Source: Arenimonas caeni
GTDB lineage: Bacteria > Pseudomonadota > Gammaproteobacteria > Xanthomonadales > Xanthomonadaceae
Reading direction: 5' to 3'
Assembly: GCF_003024235.1 (NCBI RefSeq)
Contig: NZ_KZ679097.1
Coordinates: 1-53,721 of the forward strand
Length of the DNA: 53,721 nucleotides
A program made the translations under genes and the position numbers. Positions 11,332 through 20,171 of this stretch are shown piece by piece. How positions within the stretch are numbered: position 1 is the stretch's first letter; each line of letters starts with the position of its first letter. A model generated the notes under the pieces. The model made no database searches and had not been told where the DNA came from. It saw only the letters and a program-made list of their open reading frames with translations.

Positions 11332-11943
11332 ATGGGCATGAATCTGAAGCGGCTGCTGGTGGCACCGGCGCTGGCGCTGGCGGTGTTCGCGCTGGGCGCC
11401 TGCGTCACGATCAACGTGTATTTCCCGGCGGCCGAGGCGCAGCAGGCGGCCGAGGAGTTCGTCGAGAAGGTGCTGGGCGAGGAGGGCGAGGCGGCCCCGG
11501 CCGGCGGGGATCCGCAGGCGTTGCGCGCCCCGGTGCGGGCGGGCTTCAACCCGCTGTCGCTGCTGATCGGCGAGGCCCATGCCCAGGAGGCCGACATCAC
11601 CATCCGCACGCCGGCCATCCAGGCGATCCAGGACCGCATGGCCGCGCGTTTCCAGTCCGGCCTGCAGGCGCACTTCGACTCCGGTGCCGTCGGTTTCGGC
11701 AAGGACGGCCTGGTGGTGCTGCGCGATCCCTCCAAGGTCGCCCTCAAGGACCGCGTGTCCGTGAACCAGCTGGTGGCCGACGAGAACCGCGACCGCAACG
11801 CGGTCTACCGCGAGATCGCCGTGGCCAACAACCACCCCGAGTGGGAAACCCAGATCCGCGAGACCTTCGCCCGCCAGTGGGTGGCCAGCGCCCGCAAGGG
11901 CTGGTGGTACCAGGCCAGCGACGGCGCCTGGAAGCAGAAGTAA
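11332..11943 (+). CDS. ydbL: YdbL-like (DUF1318) lipoprotein
   Basis: A 203-residue lipoprotein: signal peptide with lipobox LGAC near residue 24, a mature start VTINVYFP, an acidic linker, and a C-terminal DUF1318/YdbL domain (DRVSVNQLVADENRDRNAVY, then QWVASARKGWWYQASDGAW). In E. coli YdbL is a soluble periplasmic protein and YnbE is a separate small outer-membrane lipoprotein that binds YdbH. Here lipidation and the YdbL domain sit in one chain. I chose ATG 11332 because AAGGAG at 11320-11325 is six bases upstream; an ATG at 11314 overlaps the ydbH-like stop. The TAA lies inside a REP palindrome. Confidence 0.82.
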   Translation: MGMNLKRLLVAPALALAVFALGACVTINVYFPAAEAQQAAEEFVEKVLGEEGEAAPAGGDPQALRAPVRAGFNPLSLLIGEAHAQEADITIRTPAIQAIQDRMAARFQSGLQAHFDSGAVGFGKDGLVVLRDPSKVALKDRVSVNQLVADENRDRNAVYREIAVANNHPEWETQIRETFARQWVASARKGWWYQASDGAWKQK

Positions 11944-11962
11944 GAGCGCCCTCGGGCGCGAA
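11940..11962 (+). repeat. Solo GTAG-type REP palindrome overlapping the ydbL stop
   Basis: GTAAGAGCGCCCTCGGGCGC followed by GAA matches the left arm of the REP at 51284 at 20 of 23 positions. The ydbL TAA (11941-11943) is part of the repeat. A second, unrelated hairpin (CCGGGGCC with GGCCCCGG, 11986-12004) lies just downstream. Confidence 0.65.
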
Positions 11963-12024
11963 GGCTGCGGGGTCCGGCGCCCGGGCCGGGGCCACAGGCC
12001 CCGGAAGGCAGCCGGCAAGCAGTG

Positions 12025-12060
12025 GGGGCGCGGATTTGCGACAATCCGCGCCCCTTTGTT
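12025..12060 (+). terminator. Rho-independent terminator after ydbL
   Basis: Perfect 12-bp stem (GGGGCGCGGATT at 12025-12036 with AATCCGCGCCCC at 12043-12054), 6-base loop, then TTTGTTT. It ends only about 14 bases before the likely rlmD start at 12074, so it also forms the rlmD leader. The loop region holds TTGCGACAAT, which resembles a -10 element. Confidence 0.85.
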
Positions 12061-12073
12061 TCCTGGCGTCACC

Positions 12074-13393
12074 GTGGCCCGTACCCGACTCAAGCAGCGC
12101 CCCCCGTTCGAACTCCAGATCACCGACCTGAGCCACGATGGCCGTGGCGTCGGCCGGCGCGAGGGCAAGGCGGTCTTCGTCAGCGGCGCACTGCCCGGTG
12201 AAACCGTGCTGGTGGAGCAGACCGGCCGGAACCGGCATTTCGACGAGGGCCGCGCCCTCGAGGTGCTGGTCGCCTCGCCCGATCGCGTCGAGCCGCGCTG
12301 CCCGCATTTCGGCAGCTGCGCCGGCTGCGTGCTCCAGCACCTGTCCGAGCCGCGCCAGATCGAGGCCAAGCACGGCGTGTTGCTCGACAACCTCAAGCGC
12401 ATCGGCCACGTCGAGCCGCAGCGGGTGCTCGAGCCGCTGACCGACGCGGCCTGGGGCTACCGCCGCAAGGGCCGCTTCTCGGTGCGTTTCGTCGAGAAGA
12501 AGGGCAAGGCGGTGGTCGGCTTCCGCGAGACCAACCCGCGCTTCGTCGCCGACCTGTCCACCTGCCATACCGTCATCCCGGCCATCGCGGAGAAGATCCC
12601 GGCGCTGGGCGCCCTGGTCGATTCGCTCGACGGCAAGCGCACCATCCCGCAGATCGAGTTCATCGCCGGCGAACAGGGCGTGGCCCTGGTGTTCCGGCAC
12701 CTCGAGGCCTTGTCCGGGGATGACCTGGCCCGCTTGGTCGCCTTCGCGAAGGACACCGGTTTCGCGCTGTTCCTGCAGTCCGGCGGCGTCGAGTCGGTGC
12801 GGCCGCTGTGGCCCGAGCAGGTCGAGCTCTCGTTCGCGCTGCCCGAGTGGGACCTGCACCTGGGCTTCCGTCCGCTGGACTTCATCCAGGTCAACGCCGG
12901 GCTCAACGACAAGATGATCGCCAAGGCCATCGAACTGCTCGACCCGCAGCCGGGCGAGCGCGTGCTCGACCTGTTCTGCGGCCTGGGCAACTTCACCCTG
13001 CCGCTGGCGCGCCGCGCCGGCCACGTGGTCGGCGTCGAGGGCGAGGCCGGCCTGGTGGCGCGCGCCCGCGAGAACGCCGCGCGCAACGGCCTTGCCAACG
13101 TGGAGTTCCATGCCGCCGACCTGGCCAAGGACCTCGGCGGCGAGCCGTGGATGAAGGCCGGCTTCGACAAGCTGCTGCTCGACCCGCCGCGCGCCGGTGC
13201 CGCCGAGGTGCTGGCGCAGCTGCCGCTCAAGGGCATCGACCGCATCGTCTACGTGTCCTGCCACCCGGGTTCGCTGGCGCGGGACGCCGGCTTCCTGGTG
13301 CGCGAGCGTGGCTACAGGCTGGTGGCCGCCGGTGCGATGGACATGTTCCCGCAGACGGCGCACGTCGAGTCGATCGCGCTGTTCGAGAAATAA
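12074..13393 (+). CDS. rlmD: 23S rRNA (uracil-1939-C5)-methyltransferase RlmD
   Basis: A 439-residue SAM-dependent methyltransferase. It has an N-terminal TRAM domain (LQITDLSHDGRGVGR), the iron-sulfur cysteine motif CPHFGSCAGC, a SAM-binding loop DLFCGLGNFTLPLA, DPPRAGA, and the catalytic cysteine in VYVSCHPGSLARD. It methylates U1939 of 23S rRNA. The start is uncertain: GTG 12074 gives VARTRLKQRPPF, while a TTG at 12056 would lie in the terminator T-tract, so GTG is preferred. CYTH follows 14 bases after the stop. Confidence 0.93.
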   Translation: MARTRLKQRPPFELQITDLSHDGRGVGRREGKAVFVSGALPGETVLVEQTGRNRHFDEGRALEVLVASPDRVEPRCPHFGSCAGCVLQHLSEPRQIEAKHGVLLDNLKRIGHVEPQRVLEPLTDAAWGYRRKGRFSVRFVEKKGKAVVGFRETNPRFVADLSTCHTVIPAIAEKIPALGALVDSLDGKRTIPQIEFIAGEQGVALVFRHLEALSGDDLARLVAFAKDTGFALFLQSGGVESVRPLWPEQVELSFALPEWDLHLGFRPLDFIQVNAGLNDKMIAKAIELLDPQPGERVLDLFCGLGNFTLPLARRAGHVVGVEGEAGLVARARENAARNGLANVEFHAADLAKDLGGEPWMKAGFDKLLLDPPRAGAAEVLAQLPLKGIDRIVYVSCHPGSLARDAGFLVRERGYRLVAAGAMDMFPQTAHVESIALFEK

Positions 13394-13407
13394 GCCAGGG
13401 AGCCGCC

Positions 13408-13911
13408 GTGGGCATCGAGATCGAACGCAAGTTCCTGGTGCAAGGTGAAGGCTGGCGCGCCGCGGCAGTGAAGTCGGTGCGCATGGCCCAGGGTTACATC
13501 AATGACATGGCCGCGCTGCGCGAGGGCCGGCAGAACGCCTCGGTGCGCGTGCGCATCGCCGGCGAGCAGGCCTTCCTCAACCTCAAGTCGCGCGAGCTGG
13601 GCCACACCCGCCAGGAGTTCGACTACCCGGTTCCCGTCGCCGACGCCGAGGCGCTGCTGGCGCTGTGCGTGGGCGGCCGCATCGACAAGGTGCGGCACTA
13701 CGTCGCGCACGCCGGCCACACCTGGGAAGTGGATGAATTCGCCGGCGAGAACGCCGGCCTGGTGGTGGCCGAACTCGAGCTGGCCGACGCCGGCGAGGCC
13801 TTCGCCCGCCCGGCCTGGCTGGGCCGCGAGGTGACCGACGAGCTTCGTTACTACAACCTGGCGCTCGCCGAGCGCCCGTACTCGCGCTGGCGCGCGGAGG
13901 AGAAAGCCTGA
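13408..13911 (+). CDS. CYTH-domain (triphosphate tunnel metalloenzyme) protein
   Basis: A 167-residue protein beginning MGIEIERKFLV, with the ExExK signature of CYTH/TTM proteins, followed by alternating charged beta strands (SVRVRIAGEQAFLNLKSR, WEVDEFAGENAGLVVAELEL). Bacterial members hydrolyse inorganic tripolyphosphate or other triphosphates inside an eight-strand tunnel; the substrate cannot be told here. It starts with GTG after CAGGGAG and ends in an ATGA-type overlap with nagZ. Confidence 0.9.
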   Translation: MGIEIERKFLVQGEGWRAAAVKSVRMAQGYINDMAALREGRQNASVRVRIAGEQAFLNLKSRELGHTRQEFDYPVPVADAEALLALCVGGRIDKVRHYVAHAGHTWEVDEFAGENAGLVVAELELADAGEAFARPAWLGREVTDELRYYNLALAERPYSRWRAEEKA

Positions 13912-14921
13912 TGCTGGTGGTGGGAATCAGCGGCCTGGAGCTCACGGCCGAAGAGCGCGACTGGCTGCATCACCCGGCCGTGTCGGGCGTGATCGTGTTC
14001 AAGCGCAACTTCGCCTCGCGCGCGCAGGTGGCCGACCTGTGCGCCGACATCCGCGCCACCGCGCCGCGGCCGCAGCTGCTGTGCGTGGACCAGGAGGGCG
14101 GCCGCGTGCAGCGTTTCCGCAACGGTTACTCCGAGCTGCCGCCGCTGGAGGGCTTCGGCCGCCTGTACGCCGCCGACCCCGATGCCGCGCTGGCCCTGGC
14201 GCACGAGCATGCGTGGCTGATGGCCAGCGAGATCCGCGCCACCGGCCTGGACCTGAGCTTCGCCCCGGTGGTCGACCTGGGCCGCGGCAACTTGGCCATC
14301 GGCAACCGCGCCTTCGACGCCGACCCCGCCATCGTCGCCGCCTTCACCCGCGCCTACGTCGCCGGCATGCACGAGGCCGGCATGGCCGCCACCCTCAAGC
14401 ACTTCCCGGGCCACGGTTCGGTGCTCGAGGACACCCACTTCGACGACGCCGTCGACCGGCGCCCGCTCGCCGAGCTGCAGGCCCTGGACCTGGTGCCCTT
14501 CGCCGCCGGCATCGAAGCCGGCGCCGCCGCGGTGATGATGGCGCACGTGAAATACCCGGCGGTGGCGCCGGAGCCGGCCGGCTACTCGCCGCGCTGGATC
14601 CGCGAGATCCTGCGCCGCGACATGGGCTTCGGCGGCATCGTCTTCAGCGACGACATCGGCATGGCCGCGGCCGAGTCCGCCGGCGGCGTCAAGGCGCGCA
14701 TCGACGCGCACCTCGACGCCGGCTGCGACGTGGTGCTGGTGTGCGCGCCGGCGCTGGTGCCCGATTCGCTGCGCGCCGTCGAGGACCGCCCCGAACCGCC
14801 GGCCCTGCTGCTGGCGCCGCTGCACGGCCGCGGCGAGCTGGCCTGGGAAACCCTGCTGGCCGACGCACGTTACGATGGCACGCGCGCCGCGCTGCGCCGG
14901 CTCGAGCAAGGAAACGCCTGA
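13911..14921 (+). CDS. nagZ: Beta-N-acetylhexosaminidase NagZ
   Basis: A 336-residue cytoplasmic glycoside hydrolase of family 3. Motifs are DQEGGRVQRF, the signature KHFPGHGS, and the nucleophile Asp in FSDDIGM. NagZ removes GlcNAc from 1,6-anhydro-muropeptides during peptidoglycan recycling and thereby makes inducers of AmpR-type beta-lactamase genes. The ATG overlaps the CYTH stop by one base. A MupP-like phosphatase of the same recycling route is at 48778. Confidence 0.96.
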   Translation: MLVVGISGLELTAEERDWLHHPAVSGVIVFKRNFASRAQVADLCADIRATAPRPQLLCVDQEGGRVQRFRNGYSELPPLEGFGRLYAADPDAALALAHEHAWLMASEIRATGLDLSFAPVVDLGRGNLAIGNRAFDADPAIVAAFTRAYVAGMHEAGMAATLKHFPGHGSVLEDTHFDDAVDRRPLAELQALDLVPFAAGIEAGAAAVMMAHVKYPAVAPEPAGYSPRWIREILRRDMGFGGIVFSDDIGMAAAESAGGVKARIDAHLDAGCDVVLVCAPALVPDSLRAVEDRPEPPALLLAPLHGRGELAWETLLADARYDGTRAALRRLEQGNA

Positions 14922-14922
14922 C

Positions 14923-15468
14923 ATGTCCCCCGAACTGAGCACCGCCCTGGCCAACTCCGACCGCCTGTTCGACCAGGCGGCGATCGAGGCCGCCATCGAT
15001 CGCATCGCCGCCGAGATCGATCGCGACTTCGCCGGCGGCGAGCGCCCGGTGTACCTGACCATCATGCACGGCGGGCTGCCGTTCGCCGCGCGCCTGGCGA
15101 TGGCGATGCGCACCGACCTGGAATTCGACTACCTGCACGCCACCCGCTACCGCGGCGCCACCACTGGCTCCGGGCTGGCCTGGCTGCACCGCCCGGCCAC
15201 GTCGCTCAAGGGCCGGCGCGTGCTGGTGACCGACGACATCCTCGACGAGGGCCACACGCTCAAGGCCGTGGTGGAGTGGTGCCGCGAACAGGGCGCGGCC
15301 GAGGTGAAGGTGGCCGTGCTGGCGCTCAAGCGCCACGACCGCCGGGTGGCCGGCGTCGCCGCCGACTATGTCGCGGTCGAGGTTCCCGACCGCTACGTCT
15401 ATGGCTACGGCATGGACTTCCACGAGCAGGGCCGCAACCTGCCGGCGATCTACGCGCTGAAGGACTGA
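14923..15468 (+). CDS. hpt: Hypoxanthine-guanine phosphoribosyltransferase
   Basis: A 181-residue type I phosphoribosyltransferase. The PRPP-binding motif is VLVTDDILDEGHTL, and a flexible-loop region YRGATTGSG precedes it. It turns hypoxanthine or guanine plus PRPP into IMP or GMP. It is one base from nagZ and two bases from mtnP, whose product releases hypoxanthine, so the pair is metabolically linked. AAGGAAA precedes the ATG by about nine bases. Confidence 0.92.
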   Translation: MSPELSTALANSDRLFDQAAIEAAIDRIAAEIDRDFAGGERPVYLTIMHGGLPFAARLAMAMRTDLEFDYLHATRYRGATTGSGLAWLHRPATSLKGRRVLVTDDILDEGHTLKAVVEWCREQGAAEVKVAVLALKRHDRRVAGVAADYVAVEVPDRYVYGYGMDFHEQGRNLPAIYALKD

Positions 15469-15470
15469 GC

Positions 15471-16214
15471 ATGGCCGCCATCGATCTCGCCATCATCGGC
15501 GGCACCGGCGTGTACCGGCTCGCCGCGCTGCACGAACCCGAGGCCATCGAAGGCGACACGCCCTGGGGCAAACCCTCGGGCCCGGTGCGCGTGGGCACGC
15601 TGGCCGGGCGCCGGGTGGCTTTCCTGGCCCGCCACGGCGAGGGCCACGCGCTGCCGCCGCACCGGGTGAACTACCGCGCCAACCTCTGGCAGCTCAGGCA
15701 GCTGGGCGCGACGCGGGTGCTGGCCGTGAACACGGTCGGCGGCATCACCGGGCGTTTCGGCCCGCGCGTGCTGGCGCTGCCGGACCAGCTGATCGACTAC
15801 ACCTGGGGCCGCGCGTCGAGCTTCTGGGACGGGGAGGGCGGCGAGGTGCTGCACGTGGACTTCGGCGACCCCTACACGCCGGCGTTGCGCGCCGGGGTGC
15901 TGGCCGCCGCCGCCCGGGCCGGCCTGCCTCTGGTGGACGGTGGCTGCTACGGCGCCACGCAGGGGCCGCGCCTGGAAACGAAGGCCGAGATCGCCCGGAT
16001 GCGGCGCGATGGCTGCGACCTGGTCGGAATGACCGGCATGCCCGAGGCGGGCCTCGCCCGCGAACTGGGCCTGGACTACGCCTGCCTGGCGATCGTGGCC
16101 AACTGGGCCGCCGGTTGCGGGGACGCGGCCGAGATCACGCTGGCCGAGGTGCTGGAGAACGTGGAGGCGGCCTCGGCCGGGCTGCCGGGCTTGCTCGAAG
16201 CCCTGTTGGGGTGA
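15471..16214 (+). CDS. mtnP: S-methyl-5'-thioinosine phosphorylase (MTAP/PNP family)
   Basis: A 247-residue nucleoside phosphorylase with phosphate-binding [10 protein letters not shown], the [18 protein letters not shown] motif, [14 protein letters not shown] and [18 protein letters not shown]. Human MTAP uses Asp near the purine base; here the matching stretch reads [10 protein letters not shown], with Asn, as expected for a 6-oxopurine enzyme like PA3004 of Pseudomonas. The product would be hypoxanthine plus methylthioribose-1-phosphate. The nagZ-hpt-mtnP order and the MTA deaminase at 46728 support methylthioinosine as substrate. Confidence 0.88.
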   Translation: MAAIDLAIIGGTGVYRLAALHEPEAIEGDTPWGKPSGPVRVGTLAGRRVAFLARHGEGHALPPHRVNYRANLWQLRQLGATRVLAVNTVGGITGRFGPRVLALPDQLIDYTWGRASSFWDGEGGEVLHVDFGDPYTPALRAGVLAAAARAGLPLVDGGCYGATQGPRLETKAEIARMRRDGCDLVGMTGMPEAGLARELGLDYACLAIVANWAAGCGDAAEITLAEVLENVEAASAGLPGLLEALLG

Positions 16215-16243
16215 TTGTCAAGCGTTTTGGCCTTGTTCATACT
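16215..16243 (+). promoter_or_regulatory. Sigma-70 promoter for the cold-shock gene
   Basis: TTGTCA at 16215-16220, 17-base spacer, CATACT at 16238-16243. It starts right after the mtnP stop. Transcription would begin near 16250 and leave a leader of about 65 bases before the csp ATG. Confidence 0.7.
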
Positions 16244-16314
16244 CGGGCCGTGCACGCGACCGGAGCATCGGCACACGGGGCACGCCTGTTCTTACAGCAT
16301 TCGAGGTCAAGTAC

Positions 16315-16518
16315 ATGAGTTTCGGCACCGTGAAGTGGTTCAACGACGCCAAGGGCTTTGGTTTCATCGCTCCCGAGGACGGTAGCGCGGACGTGTTCGT
16401 GCACTATTCCGCCATCAACTCGAAGGGATTCCGCTCGCTGCAGGAAGGCCAGCGCGTGAGCTTCGAGGTGGTGCAGGGCCCGAAGGGCTCGCAGGCCTCG
16501 AACGTCACCCCGGCCTGA
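16315..16518 (+). CDS. cspA: Cold-shock-domain protein (CspA family)
   Basis: A 67-residue OB-fold RNA chaperone. Both RNA-binding motifs are intact: RNP1 as KGFGFI and RNP2 as VFVHYSAI. The start [18 protein letters not shown] is canonical. Such proteins melt secondary structure in mRNA. It is monocistronic, with its own promoter, an approximately 65-base leader, and a strong terminator 22 bases after the stop. Cold induction cannot be judged from sequence. Confidence 0.96.
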   Translation: MSFGTVKWFNDAKGFGFIAPEDGSADVFVHYSAINSKGFRSLQEGQRVSFEVVQGPKGSQASNVTPA

Positions 16519-16540
16519 GCCACCCGATTCGTCGTACCCC

Positions 16541-16572
16541 GAAGCCCCGCCCCCTGGCGGGGCTTCTTTTTT
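16541..16572 (+). terminator. Rho-independent terminator of the cold-shock gene
   Basis: GAAGCCCCGCC (16541-16551) pairs perfectly with GGCGGGGCTTC (16556-16566) around a CCCT loop, followed by six T residues. Confidence 0.95.
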
Positions 16573-16584
16573 GTGGAACCCGAT

Positions 16585-16916
16585 CCCCTGTTGGAGGGCC
16601 TTCAGGCCCGACGCCTCTGCTCGCCGACCCTTCCGGCCGGCTGCCTGGCGGAGTGGCGCCGTCGCTCCGATTGTCGCGGCGGCCTCCAGGGACGCGACGC
16701 GGTTGCTCTCCCGTCGGCCTCGACATTTTTTCGAGGAGGTGGCGTGCGTTCGCCCCGGCCGACCCTCGGAGACATGGATGTCGACGAGGAGCCCCATGGA
16801 TGGGTTCACGGCGTGTCGGCCGGGGCGAACGCACGCCGCCTCCACCCGCCAAGGTGGCGAGTCGCCTTAGCCAGAAGCAGCAAAGGCATCGGGCCTGAAG
16901 GCCCTCCAACAAGGGG
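16585..16916. repeat. Nested palindromic REP/MITE-like element, 332 bp, no gene
   Basis: This fills the 398-bp gap between csp and the ABC gene. Outer inverted arms (16585-16621 and 16879-16916) share CCCCT, GTTGGAGGGCCTTCAGGCCC and a GA.GCCT.TGCT tail, with one indel and two C/T changes. An inner pair (16735-16763 and 16815-16843) matches at 28 of 29 positions. The centre holds two CATGGAT boxes, and a CCTCGA/TCGAGG hairpin lies around 16728-16736. The right arm ends at the base before the ABC stop codon. The outer arms share the core GGAGNGCCTTCAGGCNCGA with the REP at 51284. No transposase is present. Open frames inside it are not credible genes. Confidence 0.85.
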
Positions 16917-18679
<1,763 letters not shown>

Positions 18680-18683
<4 letters not shown>

Positions 18684-19285
18684 TCGACGGGGGTCTCGAT
18701 GCGGTGCAGGCTGGCGGCGCCGCGGCTGAGGTCGCGCAGGCGGGTGGCCAGCAGGTCCCCATTGTAGTCCGGCACGCGCAGCCGCAGGTGCAGGCCGTTT
18801 TCGTCGAAGTCCTCGCCCAGCTTCTGTGCATCGAGCGTGTCGAGCAGGGCGTGTACCGCGCCGGCGAGTTCGAAGCCGCAGGCCAGTTCGCATTCGAGCC
18901 AGCGGATGATGTCGCGGCGCCGGGCCGTGCGCAGGCATTCGGCGGCCGCGCCGCCGTAGGCGCGCACCAGGCCGCCGACGCCCAGGTTGGTGCCGCCGTA
19001 CCAGCGCGTCACCACCACCATCACCTCGTCCAGGCCCTGGCCCTCGATGGCGGCGAGGATCGGCCGGCCGGCGCTGCCGCCGGGCTCGCCGTCATCGGAG
19101 GAGCGGTAGTCGGCGCCGATGCGGTAGGCCCAGCAGTTGTGCGTGGCTTGCGGGTCGGACACCTCGCGCAGCCAGGCCAGGGCCTGCTCCGGCGAATCGA
19201 CATGCCGGGCCTGGGCGATGAAGCGGCTGCGCTTGGCTTCCAGTTCGAAACGGGCCGGCGCGGCGAGGGTCTGCGCCGCGCTCAC
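18680..19285 (-). CDS. yigZ: YigZ/IMPACT family protein
   Basis: A 201-residue protein with the UPF0029 signature: THNCWAYRIG, SDDGEPGGSAGRPIL and VTRWYGGTNLGVGGLVRAYG, followed by a DUF1949 C-terminal domain. The eukaryotic homologue IMPACT modulates Gcn2; the role of bacterial YigZ is unclear, with nucleic-acid or translation links proposed. It starts at GTG 19285, overlapping the preceding gene by 4 bp; the frame stays open further upstream only as a shadow of that gene. Confidence 0.9.
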
Positions 19286-20163
19286 TGCAGCAGCGGGGCC
19301 AGGTCGGCCGGGATCTCGTGACGCGGGTACATGGCCTGGTAGCGCAGCAGGCTCGCGCGGGCGCCGGCGCGATCGCCCTGGCGCACGCGCTCGCGGATGC
19401 GCTCGATCCAGGACTCGGGATAGAGCCGGGCGTCCTCGTCCACCGGCGGCAGCACGGCCGGCAGCGCGTCGGCGACGGCAGCCTCGTCGGACCGCTCGGC
19501 CGGTTCCTCGGGCGCGGCCCCGGCGACCGGCGCCGGGGCGCCGGCCTCGGCCCGGACCGGCACGGGCGCCGTCGCCGAAGCCGGCGGTTCCGGCGGGCGC
19601 GGGCCGGCGGCCTCGATGCGCCCGGGCGTGTCGCGGCTGGTGCGTGCCGCGGCTTCGCGCTCGGCCGCCTTCGCTTCCAGCTGCTGGTCCATGGCCTGCC
19701 GCGCTCGCGCCTTGGCCGATTCGATGGCCTGCCGGCGGGCGATGTCGTCGGCCGGCGGGGCTGACGCGGGAGGGGCGGCGAACTCCGCGGGCGGCGCCGG
19801 AGGCGGCGGGGGCGGCGGAAGCGCAAGTTCCTGCGGCGACGGTGCCGGCACCGGCGTCGCCACTGGTTCGGCCGGAGCCTCCACCGGGAAGCCTTCGGGC
19901 AGCCCGGACGGCTGGCCCGGGCGCAGCTGCAGGCCGATGCCCACCGCCAACACCGCGGCCGCGGCGGTGCCGACGGCCCACCAGGGCAGGCGGCGCGGCT
20001 TGCCGGCCGGGCGTCCGGAGGACACGGCGTCGCGGGCCGCCGCCAGGATGGCGGCGTCCACGCGCGCCGGGGGCTCGCCCGCGGGAAGCGCGCGCAGCAC
20101 CCGGGCCAGGTCGGCTTCGTCGCCGTCCAGGCCGGGGTCGCGTGGGTCCCGCGGGTTGGCCAT
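19282..20163 (-). CDS. Proline-rich single-pass membrane protein, anti-sigma-like
   Basis: A 293-residue protein with a short acidic cytoplasmic N-terminus (about 70 residues), one membrane helix (WWAVGTAAAAVLAVGIGLQL), and an Ala/Pro-rich extracytoplasmic part including a run of seven prolines and a helical, charged RARQAMDQQLEAKAAEREAA segment. The C-terminal 60 residues (YPESWIERIRERVRQGDRAG, then RYQAMYPRHEIPADLAPLL) look like a small folded domain. No zinc anti-sigma motif is seen. Its topology and place two genes after an ECF sigma gene suggest an anti-sigma role; that is inference. Confidence 0.7.
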   Translation of the reverse strand: MANPRDPRDPGLDGDEADLARVLRALPAGEPPARVDAAILAAARDAVSSGRPAGKPRRLPWWAVGTAAAAVLAVGIGLQLRPGQPSGLPEGFPVEAPAEPVATPVPAPSPQELALPPPPPPPAPPAEFAAPPASAPPADDIARRQAIESAKARARQAMDQQLEAKAAEREAAARTSRDTPGRIEAAGPRPPEPPASATAPVPVRAEAGAPAPVAGAAPEEPAERSDEAAVADALPAVLPPVDEDARLYPESWIERIRERVRQGDRAGARASLLRYQAMYPRHEIPADLAPLLQ

Positions 20164-20171
20164 GCTGCTGT

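Noticed and set aside
16244-16314. Riboswitch or thermosensor in the csp leader
   Set aside because: The leader is only about 65 bases, and I could not find a conserved cold-box or convincing alternative stems.
16237-16845. Minus-strand frame of 202 codons over the palindromic element
   Set aside because: It reads across the csp gene, its terminator and the repeat; such frames recur wherever the repeat occurs and are not genes.
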